Shown piece after piece: positions 17,443-27,030 of a DNA stretch of 64,000 nucleotides. The notes under the pieces are model-generated. The model made no database searches and was not told the DNA's origin. It saw only the letters and a program-made list of their open reading frames with translations. This DNA is from Aliiroseovarius sp. F47248L (lineage in GTDB: Bacteria > Pseudomonadota > Alphaproteobacteria > Rhodobacterales > Rhodobacteraceae): assembly GCF_023016085.1 (NCBI RefSeq), contig NZ_JALKBF010000001.1, positions 2,046,001 through 2,110,000 on the forward strand, written 5' to 3'. Each line of letters starts with the position of its first letter. Position 1 is the first letter of the stretch. The translations under genes and the position numbers were made by a program.

Positions 17443-18177
17443 GTGACGATTCCACGCCTTCTTGTTGTTGACGATGACGCAGAGATGCGATCAATGATGA
17501 CTCAATTCCTGCAACAACAAGGTTTCATTGCCCTACCTGCCGCATCCGAAAGCGATATCCGCGGTCATCTGAAAGCCGGACGCATTGATCTGATCCTTCT
17601 GGATGTGATGTTGGGTGATGAAAACGGGGTCGAGATTTGTGGCCGCCTGCGCAGCGAACAGGACGTGCCGATCATCCTTGTCTCAGCATTGTCCGCAGAC
17701 CATCAACGCATGGCTGGATACGAGGTCGGAGCAGACGACTATATCGCCAAGCCATTCAATCCGCAGCTTTTGCTGGCGCGGGTGCGGGCCGTTCTGCTTC
17801 GCGCTCAACGCACGCCCTCTCTGGCCTATCGCCGCCGCGTGTCCGTCTTTCATTTCGGGGGTTGGGTGTTTGACGGGAAACGCGACGAAGTCGTATCGCC
17901 CGAAGGGTTTCAGGTAGCTCTGTCCCAGCGCGAAACCGCGCTGTTGAAGGTGTTGCTCGCAAATCCACACATCCCACTTACACGCGAGGAAATCGCGGCA
18001 GCGCTGGATGTGACCGGAGATGGAAACCAACCCGAGGCCTCGGGTCGCGCCATCGACGTGCTGGTCGGCCGACTTAGATCGAAGATTGAGAAACACCTGA
18101 AAGATCCGCAGATGTTGCGCACCGAGCGGGGCACAGGCTATGTGTTTGCGGTCGATGTGGCCGTGAAGGATGATTGA
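17443..18177 (+). CDS. OmpR-family response regulator (GltR-like)
   Basis: This 244-residue protein has a receiver domain with the acidic cluster VVDDD (8-12), phosphoacceptor Asp54 in LLDVMLGDE and the conserved Lys in AKPFNP. A winged-helix DNA-binding domain follows (about 135-240, ending RTERGTGYVF). It starts at GTG 17443, with AAGGAG 10 nt upstream. It is cotranscribed with the histidine kinase (stop TGA and ATG overlap by 1 nt) and divergent from the glucose-type importer, so control of sugar uptake is the likely role. Confidence 0.9.
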   Translation: MTIPRLLVVDDDAEMRSMMTQFLQQQGFIALPAASESDIRGHLKAGRIDLILLDVMLGDENGVEICGRLRSEQDVPIILVSALSADHQRMAGYEVGADDYIAKPFNPQLLLARVRAVLLRAQRTPSLAYRRRVSVFHFGGWVFDGKRDEVVSPEGFQVALSQRETALLKVLLANPHIPLTREEIAAALDVTGDGNQPEASGRAIDVLVGRLRSKIEKHLKDPQMLRTERGTGYVFAVDVAVKDD

Positions 18178-19637
18178 TGTCACGTGCGTTTTCGCAAGGG
18201 CTATCAATGCGTCGGGTCGGTGGGGCATGGGTCGCCTTGGCTTTTTTGGCCGGCGTTGCCGCTGCCACGCTTTGGTTGGGGTCAGTTCGCACTTGGGATC
18301 GCCATCTGTCGCAAGCCTATGCGGCTGGGTTTACCATCTATGAATCGTTGCGGATCGGTGTGTCACCAGGAGACCAGATTTCCATCACGCCGCTGTCCGC
18401 AGGCGACGCGGCAACGGCCACGATGGGTGATTTTGCACGCCTGCCCGATACGCCCAAGCCTGCCTATGTCACCAATATTTCGATCCTGACCCGACCCGCG
18501 TCGCCAACAGATCGCGCGGTTCTGACCCTTGGCATTGTGTCAAACGAACTGGTTTATCCGATCTCGGATATCGTGGCGAGCAGTGACCCCATTCCCGCAG
18601 GTCGATTGGGTCAATTGACACGCCTTCTGGCCACTTATTGCAGCGAACCAATCATCTTTGCACGCTTTGCTGACAAGCCATGGCAGCGTGTTGATGGCAC
18701 AGACATATGGGGGTGTGATACGGCACCCGCCGACATGCGTGTGCCTGCAGCGATCGCTGCGATTATCGCCCTGGCCGCACTTCTGACACACGTCGCCAAC
18801 ACCACGGCGCGTTTTGAGAGTTTTGCGCAGGCGCTGCACACACGTCGACGCTTTGGTGGCCCCGAAAGCTATGACATCGAGGGACCAACCGAATTGCGCA
18901 GTATTGTGGCTGCGGTGAACTCTTACTTGGAAGCTGAGCGCGCGCAACTTGCCCAACGGGCGATGGTCTTGTCCGGCGTTAGCCACGATTTAGGCACGCC
19001 GGCCACACGTTTAAGACTGCGGGCTGCCCTGATCCCTGATGATACTCTGCGCGGAAAGTTGGAAGCAGATATCGACCAGATGACCGGCATGATAGAAGGC
19101 GTGCTGACCTATACCCGGTCCGAGATCAACGCTGAAGAACCTCGCAACCTATCGCTTACTTCTCTGATCGACGCGTTGGTGGCAGACTATCAGGATACGG
19201 GCCGCCCTGTATCACTCCAGCATCCAGAGCCGGTCATCGTCAAAGGTGGCGCTTCGGTCTTCATGTCGCGCCGGGGTCACAGCCTGTTACCGGATGAACG
19301 CCGGGTGTTGGTAACAGCACGACCAATCTCGCTTCAACGGGCCATCGCGAACCTGATCGACAATGCGTTGAAATACGGACGGCGTGCCATAATCGAAATG
19401 CAAACAGACGCCGAGACCGCCACCATAATCGTCGAAGACGAAGGATCCGATTATTCTGTAGCGGATATCGAACGCATGATGGCACCGTTCGAACGCGGTG
19501 AAAATACCGTGAACATCGGAGGTTTTGGATTGGGGCTGACGATTGTCGCGACAGTTGCCAACCAACATGGTGGCACACTTAGGTTCGAAGCCGGAACAAA
19601 GGGGCTGCGGGCGTTACTGTCGATCCAGCGACATTGA
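18177..19637 (+). CDS. Sensor histidine kinase (GtrS-like)
   Basis: This 486-residue membrane kinase has TM1 at about 17-36, a periplasmic sensor region at about 37-188, TM2 at about 189-206, a HAMP region, and a HisKA domain with His270 in VSHDLGTPATRLR. The HATPase domain has an N box (LIDNALKYG), DEGSD and GFGLGLTI. ATG 18177 is preferred to the TTG one codon earlier. It probably senses a periplasmic sugar or sugar acid and phosphorylates the response regulator encoded upstream. Confidence 0.9.
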   Translation: MSRAFSQGLSMRRVGGAWVALAFLAGVAAATLWLGSVRTWDRHLSQAYAAGFTIYESLRIGVSPGDQISITPLSAGDAATATMGDFARLPDTPKPAYVTNISILTRPASPTDRAVLTLGIVSNELVYPISDIVASSDPIPAGRLGQLTRLLATYCSEPIIFARFADKPWQRVDGTDIWGCDTAPADMRVPAAIAAIIALAALLTHVANTTARFESFAQALHTRRRFGGPESYDIEGPTELRSIVAAVNSYLEAERAQLAQRAMVLSGVSHDLGTPATRLRLRAALIPDDTLRGKLEADIDQMTGMIEGVLTYTRSEINAEEPRNLSLTSLIDALVADYQDTGRPVSLQHPEPVIVKGGASVFMSRRGHSLLPDERRVLVTARPISLQRAIANLIDNALKYGRRAIIEMQTDAETATIIVEDEGSDYSVADIERMMAPFERGENTVNIGGFGLGLTIVATVANQHGGTLRFEAGTKGLRALLSIQRH

Positions 19638-19653
19638 AAAACGCGACTGGCGA

Positions 19654-19682
19654 CCTGCCCAACGTTTAACACGTCGGACAGG
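19654..19682. terminator. Possible hairpin between convergent genes
   Basis: CCTGcCCaACGT (19654-19665) can pair with ACGTcGGaCAGG (19671-19682) around a 5-nt loop, with two internal mismatches. It sits in the 56-bp gap between the convergent kinase and UspA genes. There is no clear T-run, so its terminator function is uncertain. Confidence 0.3.
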
Positions 19683-19693
19683 CAAGTCATGCT

Positions 19694-20128
19694 TTATTGG
19701 CGCACGACATAGACCGAGCAGTCCGAATGGCGCACAACGCGGGCTGCGTTCGGGCCAAGAAGATAATCCTTCAGATCGGGGCGATGTGCTCCGATGACGA
19801 TCAGGTCGGATTCACTCAGTTTGGCGGCGCGCAATACTTCTTCATACACCGATCCAACGGCCACGACATGACGCAAGGCTGCGTCCTGCTTTTCGCCCAA
19901 TGTTGTTCTGGTCATGTTTTTAAGAAGTTCAATCGCCCGTTCCTTAACAGGTTCGATCTGATGGTCCTGAAAGTAGGCCCCAACCACAGACATGCCGTAA
20001 TCGGGCACCACGGTGATCACGTCCAACTGTGCGCCCTCGACTTCGGCCAATTTGGACGCTGTGATCAGAACCTCCTTTTCCTCGTCAGGACGATTGATGT
20101 CCACGGCACAAAGAATTGTCTTGATCAT
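19694..20128 (-). CDS. Universal stress protein (UspA family)
   Basis: This 144-residue UspA-fold protein starts KTILCAVDINRPDE and has the ATP-binding C-terminal motif VIGAHRPDLKDYLLGPNAARVVRHSDCSVYVV; its glycine pattern resembles G-2x-G-9x-G(S/N). Its start overlaps the TRAP permease stop by 4 nt, so the two are translationally coupled. A precedent is TeaD, the UspA protein that modulates the Halomonas TeaABC TRAP transporter; a similar regulatory role is inferred here. Confidence 0.9.
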   Translation of the reverse strand: MIKTILCAVDINRPDEEKEVLITASKLAEVEGAQLDVITVVPDYGMSVVGAYFQDHQIEPVKERAIELLKNMTRTTLGEKQDAALRHVVAVGSVYEEVLRAAKLSESDLIVIGAHRPDLKDYLLGPNAARVVRHSDCSVYVVRQ

Positions 20129-22737
20129 GCCAGTTCTCCTTGTGGGGTTTCATCTTCGGCCCGACGCGATTGCAGGAAGGCCACAAGGGCCAGCAGCAGA
20201 AGCGCCGGTATAAAGATCAGCTCTTTCGGCAATTGATTGGACGGGGCTTGCACTGCCGCGATCTGCACAGGTTCGTCGCCATAGAAATCGAACGACGCGA
20301 GCTTATCGGACAGGAACGTGCCAAACATCGGCTCATCCAGTTTGATGGTATCACCTTCCGGGACCAGCATGATCCCCAACCCATCCAGCCGTGCCTGACC
20401 GTCAGCTTCGTTCGGCACATCGAACACGACCGTCAGGTCTTTGCTCTCCAACGTATCGAAGTCTGGGCCACGGATCACCGCACGAAGCTGATCACCGGGC
20501 GACGCCTCTTCCAGCGCGGTTGCGAATTGCGCTGGTGGAATTTCGGCAAACGGCGGTTGGATCTGGTTCATGAAGAACCCCGGACGGAACAGTGCAAAAG
20601 CAATGACCAAAAGCGCGACTGTTTCCCAGATACGTGACTTGGTCAGGAACCAGCCCATCGTGCCCGCCGTAAACACCAAGATGCCAATGGTCGAGACAAT
20701 GAAGACGATAATGCCTTGTGTCACGGTCACATCAATCAGCAAAAGGTCGGTATTGAAGATGAACACAAACGGCAGCGCCACGGTCCGAAGGCTGTAAAAG
20801 AATGCGGTGAAGCCGGTGCGAATAGCATCGCCCCCCGATACAGCCGCCGCTGCGAAACTTGCCAATCCCACCGGCGGCGTCACATCCGCCATGATCCCGA
20901 AATAGAACACAAACAAGTGCACCGCGATCAGCGGCACGACCAGACCGGATTGTGCGCCCAATTCGACCACAACCGACACCATCAGCGACGACACAACGAT
21001 ATAGTTCGCCGTGGTCGGCAAACCCATCCCAAGGATCAGCGACAGAATAGCCACGAAGATCAGCATCAGTATCAGATTGCCGCCCGACAGGAACTCGACA
21101 AAATCGGCCATCACTTGCCCGATACCGGTCAGCGATACAGTCCCGACGATGATACCCGCCGTGGCCGTAGCCAGACCGATGCCAATCATATTGCGTGCGC
21201 CGTCGATCATGCCTTCGATCAGGTCCTTGAACCCTTCGCTCAACCGCGCAACCGCATCGCTTTCGCCACGGAACATGGCTTTCAGAGATTTCTGTGTCAG
21301 CAGAATGCCAAACAACAGGAAGGTCGCCCAGAAGGCCGACAGGCCGGGTGATTTGCGTTCGATCATCAGGAAATAGACCAGAACGATGATCGGCAGCATG
21401 TAGTAGAGGCCCGATTTGTAAATCTTTGCCACGTCGGGCAGTTCGACAACCGCTGCGTTCGGGTCATCCAGCTCAAGATCCGGGACCTTCGAGGCAAGAT
21501 AGATCAGGGCAATGTAGATCGCGAACAACAGGATCGACAGCACCCAACCTGACCCCGACGGGAACAGCGACGTGATCCAGCCAACCGGGTATTGGGTGGC
21601 ATAACACAGGATGGCAAAGCCCGCGAAGAAGGCGAACATGCCGCCAATCGTCTTGCCCATCGACACCACACGGTCCCCAATCGTCGGCATCTTGGTTTTC
21701 ACGGCCTCAAGGTGGACGATGTAAACCAACGCAATGTAGGAAATGACCGCGGGCAGGAAGGCATGCGTGATCACCTCGACATATGAAATGCCGACATATT
21801 CCACCATCAGGAAGGCCGCAGCCCCCATGACGGGCGGCATGATCTGCCCGTTGACGGACGAGGCAACCTCGACCGCGCCAGCCTTCTCAGCCGAGAAGCC
21901 TACACGTTTCATCAGCGGAATGGTGAACGTGCCGGTGGTGACGACGTTGGCAATCGACGAACCCGAGATCAGGCCGGTGGCGGCTGAACCGACCACAGCG
22001 GCCTTCGCGGGGCCACCACGCAGGTGCCCCAGCGCGCCAAACGCCATTTTGATAAAGTAATTCCCGGCCCCTGCCCTGTCGAGCAATGCGCCGAACAAGA
22101 CGAAGAGGAACACAAACTTGGTGGATACGCCCAACGCGATGCCAAAAACACCTTCGGAGGTAATCCACATATGGCTCATCGCTTTACGTAAGCTCGCGCC
22201 TGCCCAGCGGATCTGGTCTGGCACAACTTCGGACGATCCAAAGAAGACGTAGAAAAGAAATACAACGGCAAGGGCGACCATAACGGGGCCAAGCGTGCGG
22301 TAAGCTGCAAGGAACAGAAAGCCCAGCGCGATCAGCGAAATGATTGCATCGGTGTCGTCTGCCAAACCGCCGTTTCCGACGATCTTTTCGTAGAAAAAAT
22401 AGCCATACATGGCGAGCATCGCGCCACCGACGCCGAAGATCCAATCGTACCAAGGAATGCGGTCACGCGGGCTGGATTTGAACAGCGGATAAGCCATGGC
22501 AGCCAGAAAGATTGCAAAGGCAAGGTGGATCTGACGCGAGTTGTTGATCAGATCTCCTGGCAATACATACGGCGCCACGGGCGAAGCCAACAACACCTGA
22601 AAGATCGACCAGATCAACGCAACCCCTGCGATCATCAGCCCAACCGGCCCGTGCGGACTGCGAGCACCTGTATCACTGGCTGCGACCAGTTCCTGTAACT
22701 CTTCTTCGCTGAGTGCGCGTTCTTCCTTTGCGGACAT
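20125..22737 (-). CDS. TRAP transporter fused permease (TAXI type, DctQM fusion with DUF3394)
   Basis: This 870-residue inner-membrane protein has an N-terminal 4-TM small-subunit region (about 30-180), a DctM-like 12-TM domain (about 180-700) with GSSIANVVTTGTFTIPLMKR and PPVMGAAAF, and a C-terminal extension (about 715-870) typical of DUF3394, ending in a last helix. The start at 22737 is chosen for GGGAGG just upstream and is followed by a charged cytoplasmic leader. It works with the TAXI binding protein encoded upstream. The substrate is unknown; TAXI systems import carboxylates or amino acids. Confidence 0.92.
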   Translation of the reverse strand: MSAKEERALSEEELQELVAASDTGARSPHGPVGLMIAGVALIWSIFQVLLASPVAPYVLPGDLINNSRQIHLAFAIFLAAMAYPLFKSSPRDRIPWYDWIFGVGGAMLAMYGYFFYEKIVGNGGLADDTDAIISLIALGFLFLAAYRTLGPVMVALAVVFLFYVFFGSSEVVPDQIRWAGASLRKAMSHMWITSEGVFGIALGVSTKFVFLFVLFGALLDRAGAGNYFIKMAFGALGHLRGGPAKAAVVGSAATGLISGSSIANVVTTGTFTIPLMKRVGFSAEKAGAVEVASSVNGQIMPPVMGAAAFLMVEYVGISYVEVITHAFLPAVISYIALVYIVHLEAVKTKMPTIGDRVVSMGKTIGGMFAFFAGFAILCYATQYPVGWITSLFPSGSGWVLSILLFAIYIALIYLASKVPDLELDDPNAAVVELPDVAKIYKSGLYYMLPIIVLVYFLMIERKSPGLSAFWATFLLFGILLTQKSLKAMFRGESDAVARLSEGFKDLIEGMIDGARNMIGIGLATATAGIIVGTVSLTGIGQVMADFVEFLSGGNLILMLIFVAILSLILGMGLPTTANYIVVSSLMVSVVVELGAQSGLVVPLIAVHLFVFYFGIMADVTPPVGLASFAAAAVSGGDAIRTGFTAFFYSLRTVALPFVFIFNTDLLLIDVTVTQGIIVFIVSTIGILVFTAGTMGWFLTKSRIWETVALLVIAFALFRPGFFMNQIQPPFAEIPPAQFATALEEASPGDQLRAVIRGPDFDTLESKDLTVVFDVPNEADGQARLDGLGIMLVPEGDTIKLDEPMFGTFLSDKLASFDFYGDEPVQIAAVQAPSNQLPKELIFIPALLLLALVAFLQSRRAEDETPQGELA

Positions 22738-22830
22738 CTGTCCCTCCCTTGGCTGCGCGGATCTTTCGGCGGCAGCCCACACTGGTTCCGTTGGTTGTCA
22801 CATGCCCGATCTTTTCGCCGGGTCAGGGAA

Positions 22831-22856
22831 GTCGGGGGCGGCGCACCGCCCCCGAC
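22831..22856 (-). promoter_or_regulatory. GC-rich stem-loop after the TAXI binding-protein gene
   Basis: GTCGGGGGCGG (22831-22841) pairs perfectly with CCGCCCCCGAC (22846-22856) around a 4-nt loop, 20 nt after the stop of the binding-protein gene. No T-run follows on the minus strand. Position and type match the elements at 2102, 15934 and 28048. Confidence 0.65.
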
Positions 22857-22876
22857 AAAGGCATGTCCTGATCAGT

Positions 22877-23845
22877 TTACTCGATCAGGCCCTTTTCCTT
22901 GTAATACTTCTCGGCACCCGGGTGCAGTGGGGCAGACAGGCCAGCCGTTGCCATTTCTTTCGGGTCAAGATTGGCGAAGGCAGGGTGCAGACCTTTGAAG
23001 TCTTCAAAGTTTTCAAAAACCGACGAGACGACCGCATAGACCGCTTCATCCGACACTTGATCAGAACTGACGAAGGTCGCACCGACGCCAAAGGTCATCG
23101 TGTCTTCGTCATTGCCGCGATACATGCCGCCGGGAATGGTGGCGGTCCGATAGAACGGATTATCTTCGACCAGCTTGTTCACAACGTCGCCAGCCACTTC
23201 CACCAGCACGGAGTCACAAGCGGTTGTTGCTTCCTGGATCGAGCCCGATGGGTGGCCAACCGTGTATACCATGGCGTCAATCTGGTTGTCGCACAGCGCC
23301 GCCGATTGCTCGGATGCTTTCAGTTCAGTCGCCAGAGCGAAATCGCCGGTGGTCCAGCCCATGGCTTCCAGCAACACTTCCATCGTGCCACGCTGGCCAG
23401 AACCAGGGTTGCCGATATTGACGCGCTTGCCCTTCAGATCCTCGAAGGTTTTGATGCCTGAATCTGCACGTGCTACGACGGTGAAAGGTTCTGGGTGAAC
23501 CGAGAACACGGCGCGCAGCCCTTCAAACGGACCAGCTTCTTCAAACTGCGAAGAGCCGTTATAGGCATGGTACTGCCAGTCGGATTGGGCCACACCAAAC
23601 TCCAACTCGCCTTCGCGAATGGTGTTGATGTTATAGACCGATCCACCGGTCGATTCGACCGAGCAGCGCACGCCGTGTTCCTTGCGTCCCTTGTTCACCA
23701 GACGACAAATTGCGCCACCTGTCGGGTAGTACACGCCCGTCACACCGCCGGTGCCGATGGTGATAAACTCCTCGGCCATCGCGGCAGGGGCGAGAACCGC
23801 CGTCGCGGCAACCCCGACAAATGCTAGTTTGAACCTGTTCAACAT
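22877..23845 (-). CDS. TAXI-family TRAP transporter solute-binding protein
   Basis: This 322-residue periplasmic protein has a signal peptide (cleavage near AMA|EEF, about residue 22) and the TAXI hallmark [25 protein letters not shown] at the mature start, then [22 protein letters not shown]. The ATG at 23845 is chosen for GGGAGT 7 nt upstream; an earlier in-frame ATG at 23965 would reach into the regulator gene. It delivers substrate to the fused permease encoded downstream. The ligand is not evident. Confidence 0.92.
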   Translation of the reverse strand: MLNRFKLAFVGVAATAVLAPAAMAEEFITIGTGGVTGVYYPTGGAICRLVNKGRKEHGVRCSVESTGGSVYNINTIREGELEFGVAQSDWQYHAYNGSSQFEEAGPFEGLRAVFSVHPEPFTVVARADSGIKTFEDLKGKRVNIGNPGSGQRGTMEVLLEAMGWTTGDFALATELKASEQSAALCDNQIDAMVYTVGHPSGSIQEATTACDSVLVEVAGDVVNKLVEDNPFYRTATIPGGMYRGNDEDTMTFGVGATFVSSDQVSDEAVYAVVSSVFENFEDFKGLHPAFANLDPKEMATAGLSAPLHPGAEKYYKEKGLIE

Positions 23846-23876
23846 CACTATACTCCCTTGTGTTGATGTTCTGATG

Positions 23877-24740
23877 TTATTCGGACCACACTTCGGCCAA
23901 TTGCCGACTGCGCAGTTCGACTTCTGCAATTCGCTTTTGTGCCGCTGCACCTGAGCGACCGACAACCATCCCGATAATCGTTTCGATCAGGAACAAGGTC
24001 GTCACGTAGGATGAATAAAAATTTGCACTGTCCGCTGCCACGACGAAACTGACCGAGGCATATTCAAGCGCAGGACAGGCATGGGTATCGGTGATGACAA
24101 TCACATAAACGCCCAAACTGTGCGCAAGTTTGGCAGACTTGATCACGTTTGACGCAAAGGGCGGCTTGGTCACGATCAACAGCGCATCACGCTCGTCCAA
24201 ACCGGACAAGGCCCCGCCCAGCGAGGTCCCCATGCGATTCGCCAAACGCCAGTTATCCGTGCAGAAATTCGCCATATAGGACATGTATTCCACGATCCCC
24301 GTCGATCCCAACGCACCAAGTAACAAGACCTTACGTGCATTGACCAATACCTCGACGCAGGTTTCAAGCTCTTTGTCATCCAGCGACGCAAGCGCGTGGC
24401 TTAGATTGGACTGGCAAGCTGCGTAGTGGATGTCGACAAACCGGCTTTCGCCATCGTCGTGCTGCTTTTGAAGCTGCTCGGCTCGCTGTGCGAAATTGTT
24501 GACGCGGCGGTCGATCTTGTCGCGCATCTCTTCACGAAGCTCTTCGAAATCCTCGTATTCCAGCGCCTTGGCCAATCGTGAAAAAGCGGCGGGTGACACG
24601 CCACTGGTGCGGGACACCGTGCGCAACGGACGCGTTACGGCATCAAGCGGATTGTCCACAAGAAAATCCGCAGCACTGCGCAATGCATCGCTGAGATCGG
24701 CATACGCCAATGCGAGCCTCTGTTCGAAGCGCTTCTCCAA
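23877..24740 (-). CDS. RpiR/MurR-family transcriptional regulator
   Basis: This protein of about 287 residues has an N-terminal HTH_6 domain ([16 protein letters not shown], then [27 protein letters not shown]) and a C-terminal SIS sugar-isomerase-like domain ([19 protein letters not shown]). I choose TTG 24740, with AGGGGG just upstream and the usual family N-terminus. The ATG at 24821 is in frame, but would add 27 residues unlike the family, lacks a Shine-Dalgarno and leaves only 18 bp before the divergent aminotransferase gene. It lies between the two TRAP systems and probably controls both arms. Confidence 0.85.
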   Translation of the reverse strand: MEKRFEQRLALAYADLSDALRSAADFLVDNPLDAVTRPLRTVSRTSGVSPAAFSRLAKALEYEDFEELREEMRDKIDRRVNNFAQRAEQLQKQHDDGESRFVDIHYAACQSNLSHALASLDDKELETCVEVLVNARKVLLLGALGSTGIVEYMSYMANFCTDNWRLANRMGTSLGGALSGLDERDALLIVTKPPFASNVIKSAKLAHSLGVYVIVITDTHACPALEYASVSFVVAADSANFYSSYVTTLFLIETIIGMVVGRSGAAAQKRIAEVELRSRQLAEVWSE

Positions 24741-24774
24741 ATTGCCCCCCTGACTGGACAAAAGCAGTGTTCCC

Positions 24775-24814
24775 TTTGTTTCACACGTTGTCAAATGGCG
24801 TTTTTTTTGTTTCA
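24775..24814. promoter_or_regulatory. Direct repeats in the rpiR/aminotransferase control region
   Basis: TTTGTTTCA occurs at 24775-24783 and again at 24806-24814, 31 bp apart, about three helical turns, in the divergent interval. They are candidate regulator half-sites, and they support placing the regulator start at 24740 rather than 24821. Confidence 0.35.
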
Positions 24815-24839
24815 ATGACATCGAATTTCGGAGGACGCC

Positions 24840-26159
24840 ATGTCACACGTATTTCCCCGTCACACCAAAGTCATCCCACCTATCGCCGTGAAAGGAGATG
24901 GAATTTATATATTTGATTCAAAAGGGAATAAATACCTTGACGGGTCAGGTGGCGCTGCAGTGTCCTGCCTTGGGCACTCGGACCCAGATGTGATCGCAGC
25001 GATTAAGACCCAGGTCGAAAAACTGGCCTTTGCCCATACCGGATTCCTATCATCAGAGCCCGCAGAATCACTCGCAGACCGGTTGATCGCCCATGCACCG
25101 GATGGAATCGAGCGTGTCTATTTCATATCGGGCGGCTCCGAAGCGGTGGAAAGCGCCTTGAAACTGGCGCGGCAATACATGATCGAAACCCGCCAGCCAC
25201 AGCGCACAAAATTCATTTCTCGTCGTCAAAGCTATCACGGCAACACGTTGGGCGCACTTGGCACCGGGGGGAATGAATGGCGGCGCGAACCTTTTGCGCC
25301 GGTCATGGTGTCTGCCTCACATATTGCGCCCTGCTATGAATATCGACTGCGCCGAGAAGAAGAGACGTTGGAAGAATACGGTCAACGCGCTGCCAATGAG
25401 CTGGAGGCGGAACTGCTTCGCCAAGGGCCTGAAAATGTCATCGGCTTTATCGCCGAGCCTGTCGTGGGTGCAACGGCTGGTGCTGTGCCCGCCGTTCCCG
25501 GGTATTTCAAGCGCATTCGTGAGATTTGCGATCAATACGGCGTCCTGCTGATCCTTGACGAAGTTATGTGTGGCATGGGGCGCACCGGCACGCTGTTTGC
25601 CTGCGAACAGGACGGTATCTCTCCTGATCTGATTACCATCGCCAAGGGGCTGGGCGCGGGGTATCAGCCGATCGGTGCGATGTTGTGCTCGGGCAAGATT
25701 TACGAGGCAATCGAGACCGGCAGCGGCTTTTTCCAGCACGGCCACACCTATGTCGGCCACCCGACGGCCTGCGCTGCGGCCGATGCGGTGGTGAAAAAGC
25801 TGACGGATGGTGGCTTGGCAGCCCGGTCTGCACAGATGGGTGAGATGCTGATGACTGCGTTGACAGATGCGTTCGGCCAGCACCCCCATATCGGTGACAT
25901 CCGCGGACGCGGCATGTTTCGTGGGCTTGAGATCGTCGAGGACCGCGAAACAAAGACACCCTTCGATCCTGCAAAAGGTATTGCGGCAAAGCTAAAGAAA
26001 CAGACCTTTGCCAATGGGCTGATCTGTTATCCGATGGCCGGCACAATTGACGGACGGCAAGGGGACCATGTGTTGATCGCCCCACCCTTCATCATAACCG
26101 ACAACCAGATCGATGAGCTTGTCGGCAAGCTGTCAAAATCCATCGCCGAGGTCATATGA
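24840..26159 (+). CDS. Class III (PLP-dependent) aminotransferase
   Basis: This 439-residue fold-type I aminotransferase has SGGSEAVESA (97-106) for phosphate binding, SYHG (131-134), the cofactor-nitrogen Asp240 with Glu241 in ILDEVMCGMGRTG, and the Schiff-base Lys269 in IAKGLGAGYQP. GGAGG lies 5 nt upstream of the ATG. It overlaps the cleavage-enzyme gene by 4 nt. Members act on omega- or beta-amino acids and amines; the neighbour suggests that the product here is a beta-keto acid. The exact amino donor is unknown. Confidence 0.9.
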   Translation: MSHVFPRHTKVIPPIAVKGDGIYIFDSKGNKYLDGSGGAAVSCLGHSDPDVIAAIKTQVEKLAFAHTGFLSSEPAESLADRLIAHAPDGIERVYFISGGSEAVESALKLARQYMIETRQPQRTKFISRRQSYHGNTLGALGTGGNEWRREPFAPVMVSASHIAPCYEYRLRREEETLEEYGQRAANELEAELLRQGPENVIGFIAEPVVGATAGAVPAVPGYFKRIREICDQYGVLLILDEVMCGMGRTGTLFACEQDGISPDLITIAKGLGAGYQPIGAMLCSGKIYEAIETGSGFFQHGHTYVGHPTACAAADAVVKKLTDGGLAARSAQMGEMLMTALTDAFGQHPHIGDIRGRGMFRGLEIVEDRETKTPFDPAKGIAAKLKKQTFANGLICYPMAGTIDGRQGDHVLIAPPFIITDNQIDELVGKLSKSIAEVI

Positions 26160-26923
26160 CCCGCCTTCCAAACCTGATGGTCGCGCCCAACGGCGCACGG
26201 TTGACCAAGGCAGATCACCCGGCCTTGCCCATGACCCTGCCAGAAATTGTCGTAACAGCACGTGATTGTCAGGCTGCCGGTGCCGATGGTCTGCACTTGC
26301 ACCTGCGCGACGCCGGTGGTGGGCACCTGTTGGATGCAGGCGCGTATCGTGAGGCGGTTCAGGAACTGAACGCTCAGGTCCCCGATATGGCGATCCAGAT
26401 CACCACCGAAGCAGTTGGAAAATATGATCCGCCCCATCAACGGCAGGTCGCCCTGCAATCTGGCGCAATGTCAGTTTCCGCATCGATCCGTGAACTGTGC
26501 CGAGACACGGAAGACGTCACCCGAGGGTTTTATACGGAATGTGCTGCGCAAGGCATTGCCATCCAGCATATCCTTTACGACCGTGCGGACGGTGACCTGC
26601 TTTGTCAGACCTTGCCATCAGGCTTGCTAAATTCCTCTGACCTGCAACTGCTGTTCGTCCTTGGACGCTATGCAGCAGATCAGAATTCGGACCCGCACGA
26701 TCTGGATGACTTTATGGATTGGTTAGGGGTCCATGATCTGTCCCCCGACTGGGCCGTGTGCGCCTTTGGTCAAAATGAAACGGCGTCATTGGTCTATGCA
26801 GCAAAACTGGGTGGGAAATGCCGCGTCGGCTTTGAAAATGCCCGCGTCCATGCCGACGGTCGAAAAGCCCTCAACAATGCGGAACGAGTTATTGCGGTTC
26901 GCGACGCGATCAAACACCAATAG
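26156..26923 (+). CDS. Beta-keto acid cleavage enzyme (BKACE, DUF849 family)
   Basis: This 255-residue TIM-barrel enzyme has the zinc ligands His47 and His49 in GLHLHLRD and Glu227 in VGFENARV, matching His46, His48 and Glu230 of 3-keto-5-aminohexanoate cleavage enzyme. The family condenses a beta-keto acid with acetyl-CoA to give acetoacetate and a new acyl-CoA. It is somewhat shorter than many members, but the zinc site is intact. Coupling to the aminotransferase (4 nt overlap) suggests a route from an amino acid to a beta-keto acid and then to CoA esters. Confidence 0.85.
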   Translation: MTRLPNLMVAPNGARLTKADHPALPMTLPEIVVTARDCQAAGADGLHLHLRDAGGGHLLDAGAYREAVQELNAQVPDMAIQITTEAVGKYDPPHQRQVALQSGAMSVSASIRELCRDTEDVTRGFYTECAAQGIAIQHILYDRADGDLLCQTLPSGLLNSSDLQLLFVLGRYAADQNSDPHDLDDFMDWLGVHDLSPDWAVCAFGQNETASLVYAAKLGGKCRVGFENARVHADGRKALNNAERVIAVRDAIKHQ

Positions 26924-27030
26924 GACAAGGCCTGCACGCCCAGTCGGCTTCTGCCACATTCCCCGATAGCCAAACCTTCCAAATTGTCGCATTCTGTCAC
27001 GATATGACTGCATGAAACTGGGAGGAATAC

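Noticed and set aside
20008-20025. GTGATCAC inside the uspA gene as a further copy of the TCA operator
   Set aside because: The flanks are G...G instead of T...A, it lies inside coding sequence and is explained by codons.
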